Part shown: positions 1-11,600 of the stretch, piece by piece
Layout: every line of letters starts with the position of its first letter
Numbering within the stretch: the first letter of the stretch is position 1
Origin: Malurus cyaneus samueli
Taxonomy: Eukaryota; Chordata; Aves; Passeriformes; Maluridae
NCBI GenBank assembly: GCA_009741485.1
Contig: VKON01000201.1
Coordinates: forward strand, 192,891 to 256,890
DNA: 64,000 nt
Reading direction: 5' to 3'
Position numbers and translations under genes: made by a program
Notes under the pieces: model-generated
The model's input: only the letters and a program-made list of their open reading frames with translations
What the model was told of the DNA's origin: nothing
Database searches by the model: none

Positions 1-3000
1 AGGAACAAAAGGAGAAGATTTTCAACCCAGGACACAAACTTATGCTGAAATGAGCTCTTGTGAATGAGCTGATTCACGGACATAGCCTTTATTTTGAGAT
101 CAGGCAGAGCAACTTTAAATAGTTATCTAAAGCAAACAAATGGATAAGTGCAGGTCATAGATCACCACCCAGTAATTCCTCTGTCAGACTAGCTGTTTCT
201 GTTGCCAGGAAAGGATGGGTTTGGTAGCCTTTGACATCAGTAGTTCAGTAGATTCAGTAGAAAGATGTCACAAGTGGTTCTGTGAAGTACTTTTATTCCA
301 CTGCAAGGGAGAGAAGGGGGACAGTGAAAGAATTGTAATTTTGGGTGCAGTTTCTTACTATTTCCACTGCCCCAGAATGATCTGCAATATTCAATACATA
401 AAAATGATCATTTGTCTTACTCAATCACCTCAACTACCTATTTTTGCAAGTCTTGGTTAGATTAAAGGATTATAGTAGAGAAAGAACTAAAGAAAGTTTG
501 TTGTTACCCTAATCAATGCAAATATACTAAAGGAATAGCCAAATACTGGTCTTGCTGATGTAATGAAATATTTTATTTAAAGTCTAGGTAAGTAGTCATA
601 ACCTTACTGCCATTAACAGAAATATCTCTTGAGTTTACCCAAGACTGGGGAGAATGCCTTTGGGAAGTCCAAGAGACTGCAGAAAGCCCAAAGATCCAAG
701 AAGGAGTTAGCACTCCCCTGTCAAGCCCAAATTTTGAATCAGAATTAGTTTTTAGAGCAATACTAGATAATAAGCAGTTGTAATCCCTTTTTAATGTATT
801 CTGTGTTACTCATTCGGGTTTAAACTTTGTTTTTTGTATGTAACAAAAGCACAAATTTCAGTGGTTTTTTGTTCGTTGAATTTATACTTTCTACTAGTTT
901 CCTGCTTTTCAATCTGTTTATCTTACTATATTGTCTTGAGAACTTGATGATTCAAGATTATCATTGATGGCTAAATGAGAGGGTTGACCATTTTTTTAAG
1001 CAAAATGAAAGGGTAACATCTGTGTTTCATCTTTCGTCCTGCAGTCTTCCCCCTCCATCCTGTAAGGTGTCTCTGGAACAAACTTTGAAACATCTGTACA
1101 GGTTTTTTTTCCTAATTAATGTGTTCTTAAAAGTTCTGTCTGACCCAGAATGTGGTGGTAAAGTTGTGACTGTGCTTGTAGTTTCTTCTGGCATTCCTCC
1201 TAAACAGTTTCTTCAACAACTTTCCAATTTGGGCAGCTCGATACCTGAGATATTGAGATAGAAGGTCTCTGAAGTCTCTTGGGTTTTTTTGTATTGTAGC
1301 AGTGAGAAGCTGCATAGTTTTCACCTGCAGTTGCACCCATCATAATATTTTCCTTACCCTGAAATAAATTTTGTTTGTCCTTTGGGGCATATTTGAGTGG
1401 AGGGGCTGCCCCTGTTAGTTATGATGGACTAGAAATACATTTTGTGATCACAACTACCTGATAAAGAAGTGGCATGTTCCCTTTCCTCATGATACTCTCA
1501 TGATTATGGCAAAGCTTTCAGTCAGAAATTAATACAATAGCTGGGTTGCAGTACGGCTCACTGAGATCAAAGAATGCATAACGTCCTGCCAGAGATGGTT
1601 TGATATACATGTCGGAAGAGCTGGTTATCTCTGATAGATCCCTGGAAGTGTTCAGTGTATCTCTGATAGATCCCTGCATCATTTGCACATATGGCTCAGC
1701 CATCCCCAACAGAAACATGACTGAGCCTACGTCTGCTAGATCCCCTGGTCTTTTGCACTTTTATACTCCTCCTCACACTGTGTAGCACTCTATTTCCCCC
1801 AGAATTTTAGGTGACTGTAACTATGCCTTACCTATACCAACATTTTCCCAGGTCTAATTTTACAAGCAGTGATAAGCAGAGCAAGGGTGGTCCCATTTTG
1901 GTTTAGCATGAAACGTTGGCATGGGCACTAACTTCATCGCATCTGGCTTGGGTCAGTTGTTGCAGTCTGAGTAGTTTCAGAGTGAGGCTTTTTAAAAATT
2001 ATACCTGTGGTTGCTGCACCTGTGGAATGGCTTCTACACTCTGTGCTCAGGGCCATGGATGCTCTGCCACTAAGAAGGTACAAAAACATCCTCTAAATAA
2101 ACCTTTTCCCTAATACAGGATTGAGGGAGACGCGTATTCCAAGTGGGTGTTTGGAAGGCTCCTTTGTGTCCCGTATTTGATTACACAAATACATCATGAT
2201 GCAGCCTACGCCCTCATGTAGCAGTCATTGCCTTCTTGGGTGTGAAGGCCCAAACTACATTGCGCCATCTATGTGACTGTGTCTGGACTTCTACTGATTT
2301 GGTGCTGTCTCTGCCCCAGTTCTTGCAGACTTAAGATGCCTAGGATTTATTTTGGGTGTCTTTCGTTCTCCACCTTCAGTGCAAGGTGCTGGTTGAAGAG
2401 GCTAGGAACAGCTCAGCCTCTCGGTTACTGTAAATATTTGTGACCTGTTTGTGGCCTGTTACTTGGCAAATGCTTCCTTTTTCTCTTTGTTTTTGCTAGG
2501 GTTTTTGTTTTGCATTCTTTTGTTTGTTTGTTTGGGATTTTTTTTGTGATAATTTCTTTTGTATGTGTGTTGTGTATGTGTGTGATTTTTCTACTTATGA
2601 GGAACAAGAAATTGCACAGTGGAATAAAAAGGCAGTGAGCTTGCATTAAGCACAGGCAGGAGCATGAGTGCCTTCTGTCTGTGGGTTTGTAAACAGCTTG
2701 CTGTCACTTTTTTTTTTACAATGATTTTTAAATGAATTTTTAAAAAAACAATTTTACATTAAAGCTTTGATTTTTTGTGGGTTTTTTTCCCTTTGTATAA
2801 ATGTGGCATCCACTGTTACTTTGTATCTCTTGAGTTAATAATACTAGAAATTTTCATACAGTTCATTACCATAAAAGGTTCCTTCCATGTTTTTCCATCA
2901 CTAGCTAATAGTGGTTAGTTGGCTGACTGGGTCCATCAGAAGTGTCTAACATGGTTTTAAAGCAAAGGAAGGGAAATTAAAGAAGGTCGAACATCTACCA

Positions 3001-3156
3001 GTATCTGTAAAAGCAATGTACATTAAAATAACTGTGTTAAATCAACATACATTCAAAAGCATCTTAAAATTAGTGGTTTTGCATGTAATTGAACTGCTGT
3101 TTTCTGATTTCAGAATTTTAGAAATAATATTCCATTTTCTTTCCTCATATTTTTAG
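1..3156. other. PAM intronic sequence, no exon recognised
   Basis: I see no coding exon here. The stretch contains T-rich and GT-rich low-complexity sequence at about 2505-2590 and ends in the polypyrimidine tract and AG acceptor of the exon at 3157. A degenerate noisy copy lies at about 29280-32453. Positions 1-2690 have no counterpart in the inverted arm B. Confidence 0.7.
1916..2460 (+). mobile_element. Possible degraded LTR or other retroelement fragment
   Basis: This segment is less AT-rich than the surrounding intron. It contains an AATAAA-like signal near 2096 followed by a compositionally different tail with an isolated CG-containing motif, which is the layout of a U3-R-U5 unit. I could not define terminal TG/CA ends or a target-site duplication, and I do not recognise the family. 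It could equally be ordinary intron. Confidence 0.25.
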
Positions 3157-3242
3157 GGATTGTGATGAAGGAACATGCAAAGATAAATCTAATATTTTGT
3201 ATGCTTGGGCAAGAAATGCTCCACCCACCAGGCTGCCCAAAG
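3157..3242 (+). CDS. PAM: PAM exon, PHM domain (WDCDEGTC...RLPKG)
   Basis: An 86-base exon of peptidylglycine alpha-amidating monooxygenase. A pyrimidine-rich tract and AG acceptor end at 3156 and the GT donor is at 3243. The first base completes a codon begun in the previous exon, and the reading frame gives DCDEGTCKDKSN followed by ILYAWARNAPPTRLPKG, closely matching vertebrate PAM. The two cysteines correspond to Cys126 and Cys131 of rat PHM, which form disulfides with Cys81 and Cys114. PAM works in the secretory pathway and amidates the C-terminus of glycine-extended peptide hormones. Here PHM hydroxylates the glycine using copper, oxygen and ascorbate. This copy is intact; degraded copies are at 22027-22105 (minus) and 32454-32538 (plus). 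Confidence 0.93.
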
Positions 3243-4888
3243 GTATTGTGCCTTTATTATGGAGTCCTTGTGTATTGGGGCAGGGGAAAAAAAGAGTGGA
3301 AGTAGGCACTTGGCATATCTGGGAACATACTATAATATTTTCATTCTGTCTGATTGATAGAAACTATATAAACATCAACATCATTGACTATGAAATGTGT
3401 TACGGTACCTAATACTGATATGATAATACAGTAGCTAATACTAATTGTGGGGTTTTGTCATTCTGTTTGCTATTTTGGGTTTCTGTAGGTGGTAAAAAGG
3501 CTGAGGGAGAGATTCCTATCATAATATAATATTTATTTTCATATATCATTAATCTTGTGTTTCCTGCTATATGTTACTAGAAGGTTACTATTTATATCTT
3601 TCAGTAGCACACAAACTGCATTAAAATGTTTTGTTTCTTTGGGAAAGCACAAAGAAGTTCGATCATAACATTGATTTTTTTTCTGTTAAAAGTATACATT
3701 GACAATTTTTCATTTTTTACTGCTTTGATGCAGTTGAGAAGTATGCTTGCATACCCATTTTTTTGCATGATAGACAACTCTGCTGAATTAAATCAAAATG
3801 TTTTAAGCCACTTGGAGTGATATGTCTGGAAAACAGGGAGAAGTGCTTCTTTAATAATTTAATGATGACTATGGGTCTTAGAAATACCCACCATCTGGAT
3901 AGCTTCAATCTGAAAATATCTTGATTTCTAAGTATTTTTTTGTTTCATGTTTTGTTGCCTGTTTTCACAGCCAGGAGCAGTGCACAGTATCATGAAAATG
4001 TTTATTTTAATAATCTGTTTGCACACGTATCAAAATAAATGTTACTTGATTTGGTTATCAGAATGTCAGCTTAAAAAATAGTTACTTGGAGGATTCTGCG
4101 GAAGCTTTGTTGTTAATCCCCATCTAGTAAAACTTTTCTAGCTGGTAAGCTGTGCAAAAATACCAGGTTTGTAGGGAGTATAATGATGTCTCATTTGTGC
4201 ACAGAGTGAGTGCATATCCCTTAATAAGTTGGTTTTGTCTATTACTGTGGGATTCTCTTGTCAAATGCAAAGAAATTGCTTTCCCTCTTTTGAAGAGTAT
4301 TCATTCTAGACTTGGTTTAGAGAAATCCCTATTGGTGATAATTTGCAATTTCAAAATTCTCTATGATGTTTTGTGCCTGTACTTCCTTCTCTCATCAAGT
4401 AACCTGGCTGCATAATTTCCTCAGGATTTTCTCTGCATAGAATATTAATTTAAACCTAAAAATATTTTACTGCAGACCTTTTTCTCTTGTCATTCTTCAA
4501 TTTCTCTTAGTAAGTAAGTGTTAATCAGTTTGTATCATGACAAGGTTGTATGAGAAATAAAAGTTCTGCCAAATTCTTCATGGACAACAAAACTTATTGT
4601 TTAATTTTTTTTTGAAATCGTATTAGTGTTTTTGATTGAGAGAGTTCTCTGCGTAAAGCAGATATCTGTTCATTAGTAATTAAGTTACATCCAGCTTCTT
4701 AGTCTGTTTGGGATCATGTCCTGGTGGTTTTCCTGGGTTTCAGAACAAAGTTTTTCTTAGTGGAGTCTCTACCACTGAAATTTTCTGCCCCTTCTCTCTT
4801 AGCCATTAAAGTGATTTGTATTTTGAATATCAGTGATGGAATCATCTTACATTTTGTTTCCTAAACAATACTTTTTTTTTTGCCTTAG
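3243..4888 (+). other. PAM: PAM intron between the DCDEGTC and VGFRVGGE exons
   Basis: The GT donor at 3243 and the AG acceptor at 4887-4888 bound this AT-rich intron of about 1.65 kb. I see no repeats or exons in it. It is present in inverted form at about 20347-22026 and in noisy direct form at 32539-34133. Confidence 0.75.
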
Positions 4889-4967
4889 TGTGGTTCAGAG
4901 TTGGAGAGAAACAGATGAGGTACTTGTTCTCCAGGTAACACTATGGAGATTATTAGTGCATTTAGAG
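4889..4967 (+). pseudogene. PAM: PAM exon (VGFRVGGE...AFR), frameshifted copy in block A
   Basis: This is the next PAM exon, but it is 79 bases long where the intact version at 20263-20346 has 84. Compared with that copy it has lost bases in the 5' half and gained one before the end, so the frame is broken. The splice acceptor (AG at 4887-4888) and donor (GT at 4968) are still present. The intact exon encodes the LQVHYGD segment, whose histidine corresponds to His172, a ligand of the CuH copper in rat PHM. I infer that the indels are sequence errors rather than a dead gene, because the sister copy is intact and downstream exons are open. Confidence 0.85.
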
Positions 4968-5429
4968 GTGCATTTTTGGAAATTCGTTCTGTAATTGTAT
5001 CAAGCTACACCATCAAAATAATATCTTTAGAAAATAATTTTCTTAGTGTCATTTGCAAAGATCAGTGGCATATTTCTAATACAGCATACACTGACTTTAT
5101 GAACTGTCTAGCTCTAATAATATGAAAGTGACACTTTCCAAAGAAGCATAGCTAATCAGGAAGCTGATTAATAATTTTGATTTCAAGGAGAAACTTGGGT
5201 TTTCCATATATAATTCAGTATTTTCTTTAATAAAGTTGGAACAAATAGCCGTGTACATCCTTAACCTGTCGTTTTACTGAAATGGATTGTGAACCCATTA
5301 TATTCACTGGCCAGTCAGTCACAATATTAGTACTTGAAAAAAATGTAACTTGTGGAGACTGTGTCTTTTTTTTGTTTATTTGTTTGGCTTCATGCATGGC
5401 AGTATGGTTATTCATGTCATTGAGTGTTT
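4968..5429 (+). other. PAM intron sequence before the CR1 insertion
   Basis: AT-rich intronic sequence following the GT donor at 4968. It holds no recognisable element apart from T-rich runs (for example about 5366-5380). The CR1 3' end begins at about 5430. Confidence 0.6.
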
Positions 5430-5744
5430 CATAGAATCACATAATGGTTGAGGCTGGTTCAAACCCCTGGAAGTCATCTGCCTTCCCTGCCCAAGGAGGA
5501 CCACCTGTTGCCCAGGGCCTTGTCCAGGTGTCTTCAAGGGCAGAAACACCACAGGGCAACCTATGCCACCCGCAGGGTGTAAAACAGTTTGCTGATGTTC
5601 AGCAGAACCCTCCTGTGTTTCATTGTCTGCCTGTCACCTCTGGTCCTGTCACTGGACACCACTGAAAGAGCCTGTCTTTATACCTTCCCTCCAGATCCTT
5701 CTCTTCTTCAGGCTGAACGGTTGTTATGATCCAATTATTAAAAT

Positions 5745-6235
5745 TCTTAGAAATACCTCTGCCCAAATTAAGGTGAAGACGAGACCTTATGCCAGTCAAT
5801 AGTATGGGTTTTATTTGATAGCAAATATCCTCCCCAGTGGGAGGGGGACAGTCCCCTGCAGCAGACTGGATCCATTGCATCCTGTGGTGTAAAGCCTCAG
5901 GGGAGCATTCTAGGGGGTCGTTGATGGATTTCGACACCCCCTCAGCTGCCTCTCACCTGAATGTCCTGTGGATGTGGCCTGTGGTGTTGGGGGTGTTTTT
6001 CACAGCGGGGCCAGTCTGTGTAACTTCCTCTCCCTGCTCCCTATTTTAGGGGAAGTGGGGGGGACAATATGGAGCTGTGGCCTCTCCCACCCCAAATTTA
6101 GCCAGGAAGGAATCTCTGCTGCTTTTGTGTGGATGCATTCCTTTCCCTCAGCCTGGGATGACTGAGCAATAGGTTTCCTCGCAGTTGCAAAGTCCTGATC
6201 AGATATCTTTGGGGAAGCTTCTTTTTGGTTGTAGC
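5745..6235 (-). mobile_element. Solo LTR nested inside the CR1
   Basis: About 0.5 kb of non-CR1 sequence interrupts the CR1. It is richer in C and G than its surroundings, with G-runs (for example 6056-6064) and a segment near 5790-5830 that resembles an LTR end. No internal retroviral genes flank it, so a solo LTR formed by recombination is the best explanation. I could not fix exact TG/CA ends or a target-site duplication. Minus orientation is inferred from the position of an AATAAA-like motif (complement near 5810-5816). The same insertion is present at about 18950-19450 and 34990-35480, so all three copies derive from one locus. Confidence 0.6.
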
Positions 6236-6238
6236 TCC

Positions 6239-6688
6239 TTAGATGTCAGTGTTTGAGGCATGAATTATTCCAGTCTCTGACAACTGTCCCTGTTCTTTCA
6301 ACATTTCCTCACAGGGGAGATACTTCAGTCCCTTCATAATACTTGTGGCCCTTAGCTGGACACTCTCCCATATCTTTTCACTGTGGGGAGCCCAGCACTC
6401 AACCCAGCAGTCCAGGTGTGGTCTTACCAGTGCTGAGTAGAGGGGAAGGATCTTCTTTACTGACCTGCTGGTCCTGCTTTGGCTGATGCTCAGAGCACCA
6501 TTTGCCTTCTTTTCAGACAGGGCACAGGTCTGGCTTGTGTTCAGCCTGCTGTCCATAAGGATACCCAGGTCCTTTTGCTGTTTCTTGAGGTTGTGCCTCC
6601 CCACATGCAGAACTTGGCACATACCCTTGTTCTTTATGAGGTTCCTGTCAGCCCTTCTCTCCAGCCTGTCCAGGTCCCACTGGCACAA
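6239..6688 (-). pseudogene. CR1 ORF2 reverse-transcriptase C-terminal remnant
   Basis: A 149-codon open frame on the minus strand lies inside the CR1 element. It contains the RADRNLIKNKGMCQVLHVGR stretch, a DLGILMDSRLNTSQTC segment and the LYSALVRPHLDCWVECWAP block, which are typical of the C-terminal part of CR1 ORF2 downstream of the polymerase core. The active-site FADD region and the N-terminal endonuclease are missing because the element is 5'-truncated. It is therefore a dead fragment with no host function. The counterpart at 18560-18900 is broken by indels. Confidence 0.85.
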
Positions 6689-6972
6689 CTGCCTTCTGTA
6701 TCAGTCGCTTCTCCCAGTTCGGTATCATGTCCAAACTTGCTGAGGGTCACCTGTCCCATCCTCCAGGTCATTGATGAAGATGCTGAACAGGGCTGGAGCC
6801 AATATTGATTCCTGAGCTACACCACTGGTTGCCATCCTCCAACTGGACAATCAACTAGCCAGTGATCAATCCACCTCACTGTTCATCCAGATCGTATGTT
6901 AGGAACTGGGCTTTAGGGAATTTGAATGTCATTAATGCACATTGACATACTGGTGATCTGTGATTTTTGGGG

Positions 6973-6998
6973 ACTATTTTATTTATTTATTTACTTAT
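6973..6998. repeat. (ATTT)n short tandem repeat
   Basis: Several imperfect ATTT/ACTT units in tandem. It is a small microsatellite in the intron and is largely lost in the inverted copy. Confidence 0.7.
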
Positions 6999-7824
6999 TT
7001 TCATGTTCTGCTTTGTTCTCTAAACCTGAAATGCCTTGTTCAGACACCTTTGAGGTGCATGTGTGCTTGCTTTTTGTCTGCAAATCACATCCTGTGTAGA
7101 GTTTTTGGGTTAGGGCCTCTGTGGTCATCTAGAGCAAAAAACCTGTGGGTTGTCATTCCCGTGGAACTCATCTGTGATATATTACTGCTGTAGGATTCAA
7201 ATAAGAATGTGAAGATCTTCATGGGCTAAGTGATAATTAGTATGTCAGACTTAAAAGAAGAGAAAGCTGAATAAGAACAAAAATTAAGGAGAGGAATATG
7301 CATTACAACAATAGTTTGAGCTATGTCTGTGGCCTTTCTTTTTATCTGTGGTATGGTAAATGATCCACAGACTGTACTTGATTTTGGACGGAGAAGTTAT
7401 CAGGTGCATAGCTTCCTAGTGCCATGAAGCCTCTCTTCAGTGCGTCTCTGGCAAGGTTTGGGCAATACCTGTCTAGAAATTCAAGCATTGCTATCTGAAT
7501 CTGCAGGTGTGGTTTCCACCACGACATGAAGATATGATATAGCTTAATGGCAATATTGGTAGAGGAGGAGCAGGAGGAGGAAGCAATAAACTGAATATAT
7601 CAGCACTGTTTCAATGGAGCATATATGCAAATATGCACAACTGATTTTGAAAAAATTGATGGACACTTACAAGCCATGAGATGGTCAGATGGACCCTTAC
7701 AACCATGGAGTTCTTTGCTAAAATCCTGAATAAATAAAGTTGCAGACGTTCTAAAGAGAGCAAATTCATTGACAGTCTGTTCATCACTATTGCATGGGGA
7801 CAACGAGAGTTCTCATTGTTCATT

Positions 7825-7873
7825 TTAAGTATAATATATGTTAAGTATAATACATTGTTAAGTATAATATATG
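7825..7873. repeat. Three-copy TTAAGTATAATA tandem repeat
   Basis: The unit TTAAGTATAATA occurs three times with short spacers of variable sequence. It is also present inverted at about 17438-17480. It looks like a local slippage repeat and no regulatory role can be read from it. Confidence 0.8.
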
Positions 7874-8129
7874 AGCATGTAGTTTATCTTTATTAAAAAA
7901 AGAAACAAATCAAATCAGTAACCTTCATTGCACATTAGTTGAGAATGTGTTTGGAAATTTTTGTTAATGACTTGTTAGTCAAGGCTTCTACCAAAAAAAC
8001 CCACTTGCACACTTAGAGAAACTTCAGTGAAAGAAATTATCACTTGAAATTAACACAGAATTTTATAACCCCAGTACACTCTCTGCAGTAGACTTCCTTA
8101 TTTTTTGTATAGTATGTTGCCTTGAAGGC

Positions 8130-8620
8130 CAGTTTTTAATAATGACACAGACACGATTAAGGGGATAAAAGGGTTTTACCTGGTATTGGGATCCCTAGGT
8201 GCACAAATGATGGCAGAATGCACACCCGTGTACAGCACGGGTACAAGTTTTATGGGTTTCAGGAATTAGCATATCTATCTAGGGTTCCCAAATAAGAAAC
8301 TTACAAATGCAGTAATGTCCCCCTATTCTAATTAATCTCCCCCCAGATGAGGCCAGAGCCCAGTTACACAAGATGTTTCAGAGAGAAGGCTTCACCCAAG
8401 GCTGGAGCCTCGGGTTTAAGATAGCACAGGGCACAGTTTACACAAGATGTTTCAGAGAGAAGGCTTCACCCAAGGCTGGAGCGTTGGGTTTAAGATAGCA
8501 CAGGGCACGCTACTCCTTCCTCAGGATGTTTGGTCTCTCTGCCCAGAGAACTCCTAAACTAGCCTGGAATATCAGGCTCCAGGAATTACAAGCATGTGGG
8601 CTAAGGGGTGCAGGGGGAAT
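8130..8620 (-). mobile_element. Solo LTR of an avian endogenous retrovirus
   Basis: Read on the minus strand, this roughly 0.5 kb block ends in a U5-like segment around 8140-8200, which in the plus copy at 17100-17165 reads as repeated CCTTTTATCCCC and a CTGTGTCATTATTA terminus. It lacks any internal gag, pol or env coding sequence on either side, so it is a solo LTR. It contains a 74-base direct duplication (8367-8508). Copies are at 16690-17170 and about 37330-37830. The family and exact ends remain unassigned. Confidence 0.6.
8367..8508. repeat. 74-base tandem duplication inside the LTR
   Basis: Two adjacent units start with CACAAGATGTTTCAGAGAG at 8367 and at 8441. They are nearly identical; the second carries GTT where the first has CTC. 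U3 regions of LTRs often hold such enhancer-like duplications, so a former enhancer is plausible but not shown. Confidence 0.9.
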
Positions 8621-11600
8621 GCATAAGGGTACAGAAAGCGTAAAAAGGAAAACAAAAATCATCAGGCATCAGTATATCTGTGCAGGATTAAGAAATGCCA
8701 TAGATGTAAGCCTGCAAAATTATGAAAGTTTAAGAAATGGGGACTGATAGGATTATAATGTAGGAGACGATACTAATATCGTGTACTGTTTCAGCAATTA
8801 CAGGGTGTGACTCAATGCCCTCCATTTTTCAGTGTCTTTTACTTGGTAGTCTATGATCTTATTTTTAAAGTAAAGAATAGTCTACCTTTTCTGCCAGTTG
8901 TGAGAAAAAAATGTTTTCAATGTCATCTACCTGTGAAAATTTCAGTAGAGAAAAATATATTTAAATCTAATTAAAATGTCCTAAACCTTGATAGTAGTGT
9001 TCAAAGATATCAAGTGCATAATTTTCAACTGCTTTCACAAGAATTTTTAAATTTCAGGTATAACTTGAAGGGATTTTTCTTGTAACGAGATGTCTGTTGA
9101 TAACCATAGCTAATCAAAGTGTAAGAATTCAAAGTCATTGAATTTTGTTTGGGCAAACGTAGTTTTACAACTCAGAATAGAGGATAAATGATGAAATGTG
9201 CTCAGTTAACTTTTTGTGCTTTCAGTAGTACATCAAAGGTTCCAAAGCATTGTTCAGAATTTACTATTCTGATTTATAAGTAATTGCAAATAGAAAATAC
9301 TTGACTTGATGTAGTAATTATTTATGTATTAGCACCCAATTCGATTTCCTATCAATTTTGGGGGGAAAAAATGCTGTAGTTAAAATCTATCAGCTCTCAT
9401 GTTCAACTTTTTCATTAACCAGCTGTTAAATTAATTCTGCTTTCTGTTCCTTCTCACCTATAATCCTGAGCTAAGAATTCATATTTAGCTATTCACTTTG
9501 TGCTCAACTCTTTCATTAGCCAGCTATTACATTAGTTCTGCTTTCTATCCCTTCTTACTTATAATCCTGAGCTAAGAATTCATATTTAGAGATGCACTTT
9601 ATGCTCAGATAACAAAACAAAACTTACGTGATACCTTTTCTAAAGTAAGCATACTAAAAAATTAGTTGGAGAACCAAACATACATTGTACAAAGAAATCT
9701 GTGAAGAGCGACCTTAGAAAAATATTAATTTCTCTGTTTTACTTTCCTTGCTTTATATAATACAAAAACAAAAATTCGTTTGGAATTATAGCTGATAGTG
9801 GATACAGCTATGTAACAAGTAAAACGTCAGAAATTTACCTGCCTCTTTACGTATTCATAAGTGTTTAGAGTTCAGATTCAAATTAAAGCAAATCTAGCCG
9901 TCTTTAGGTCTGTAAAGGAGCCCAGTCAACTTTGGGCTGTAGGGCTATGCAATGCAGTTGTCACCCTGTTCTTGATTTATTCTTCTATGTAAGCACCTTT
10001 GAGTCTGCATTTTTAAAAATGTATGCTTTTTTCTAAACCCTAGAATTTGTTTTTCCTTCCCTTCAGATAACAAAGATTAGTTTTGTTTCTGATCTGCCAT
10101 ACTATTATCTTAGTCTTTTCTGATACATGTAAGAATATAATTCTTATCCCCAAGAATCAAAATATTTTTAAGTTACCAGTGATAATGTCTTTTTGCTGTT
10201 CTTTATAGAGGGTATTCACATTCTGTCATTTCTATATGTGCAACTATTGCCTTATCTGAGGCAATTTACAATTTCTTGTCAGTGTTTTTGGAGTAGACTT
10301 ACGGGAGATTCTTGGGTCTTTGTTCAGCTTTGGCTTTTTTTCTCATTCTCCTTCTTGTGTTCTCTGTTTTCTTCCACAGTGAACAATACTGCAATCTCCT
10401 TCTTTTAACCCCCAGTTTCTCACAGAATTTCTTCCTGCTATCATTCCCTGCAAGAATTATGTTACCCACATTACACAGAAAAACCTAGATGTACCTGCTT
10501 TTCTGAGTGGGATGTAGGGTTCTTAGTATTGTTTTACACCTTGTTTTTTTTGGTTGGGAAGAAGAATTAGTTTTGGCCACCAAGCTGGCTTGAAAATATC
10601 CATTTCCTCATAAGAATGTGCGTTGTACATTGTCATTGGAGCTGTAGCCTTATTTTGAACGTCAGATTCCATGTGCTTCTCTTTGATTGTGCTTCTCTTG
10701 ACTATGCTAGTCTTTGAAATATGCTAGCTTTGCATATTCACAGAGATTTATGGCTATGATATATTATTATCTCCTTTCAGCAAATCAGCCATCTGTGAAC
10801 AGGATCAACAATTGTTTGTCTCCTTTCTCTTTGGAAAGTAAAGTTGTGCAAATGTCACTGGGGAATCTGTGTTTCCATTTGGTTTTCCACAAATTGAGTA
10901 AATGTAGTGTTTCATTCCAGATTTCTTACTAGATTTTTTAAAAGAATTTGACTGAATTGGTATTGATGGAGTGAACAGATCAGCAAGTGTAAAGCACCCT
11001 GACGTACATGAGAAAAAAATTGACCTCATTTTGTGTTTTACATACCAATATTGAATGTGATATATTGAGTTTATCTCATTTTACCAGGACTTTTGGTTCA
11101 TTTTTGTGCTGACATGTCTTTGCTTTTAAAATATAACTTGTACAAAGTTACTTTCCCATGGGCATTAGCTTTGGAATTGCCTTGCTTAGAGGTTGTGCTC
11201 ACCTTTGAGGCTATTTTTTGTCATTAATGAGGGAAAGCTAATTCTGAGACTCTATCTGGAGATTCTGGTACAAATCAAAAGATGACTTTCAAGTAACAAG
11301 GGGTTTGGAGTTTTGTAAAAAGTGGCACTCTGTTACAGTACAAGCTTGTAAGTATTCTAGTCACCATGTATGAGTGCTACACTGTTCCTTTGAAATACTA
11401 GAAATAGAGCAATGAAGAAGCTGAATAGAGTTTGAGTGCTCAGTAATTTATAATCTGCATACTCAGTGTGCAAAGAAAATAGGTTTTGCAGAGTGTTTGT
11501 TTTTATGAGTAAAGAACGCCCATGATTTTAAGCGTATAGGAAGTCATAGAAGCTAAATGTCCATGGAAGATTATCATGCATGTTATTAAAGAGTTCAAGG

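Larger units (their letters stand above)
5430..6900 (-). mobile_element. CR1 LINE, 5'-truncated, interrupted by an LTR
   Basis: Read on the minus strand, the element ends at about 5430 with the characteristic CR1 terminus (complement of ATAGAATCAC on the plus strand). Upstream it carries reverse-transcriptase C-terminal coding sequence (6239-6688) and continues to about 6900, where it is truncated. CR1 is the dominant non-LTR retrotransposon of birds. It has no target-site duplication and is typically 5'-truncated. A different element with LTR character separates its 3' tail (5430-about 5720) from its coding part (from about 6235). Copies: 18340-19770 (inverted) and about 34680-36120 (noisy, direct). 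Confidence 0.88.
6901..8129. other. Intronic sequence between CR1 and the second LTR
   Basis: AT-rich intron with small tandem repeats (6973-6998, a GAG/GCA-rich stretch at about 7560-7582, and 7825-7873). No exon, RNA gene or conserved coding frame is recognised. The overlapping open frames at 7600-7823 recur identically in the inverted arm at 17481-17704 simply because the DNA is duplicated. Confidence 0.6.

Noticed and set aside
7600..7823. Open frames that recur identically at 17481-17704, looking like conserved genes
   Set aside because: The identity comes from the inverted DNA duplication, not from protein conservation; two different frames of the same DNA are both 'conserved'.
10193..11029. 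Three further peptides found identically in both arms
   Set aside because: Same reason: whole DNA is duplicated. No family resemblance, splice support or codon bias.
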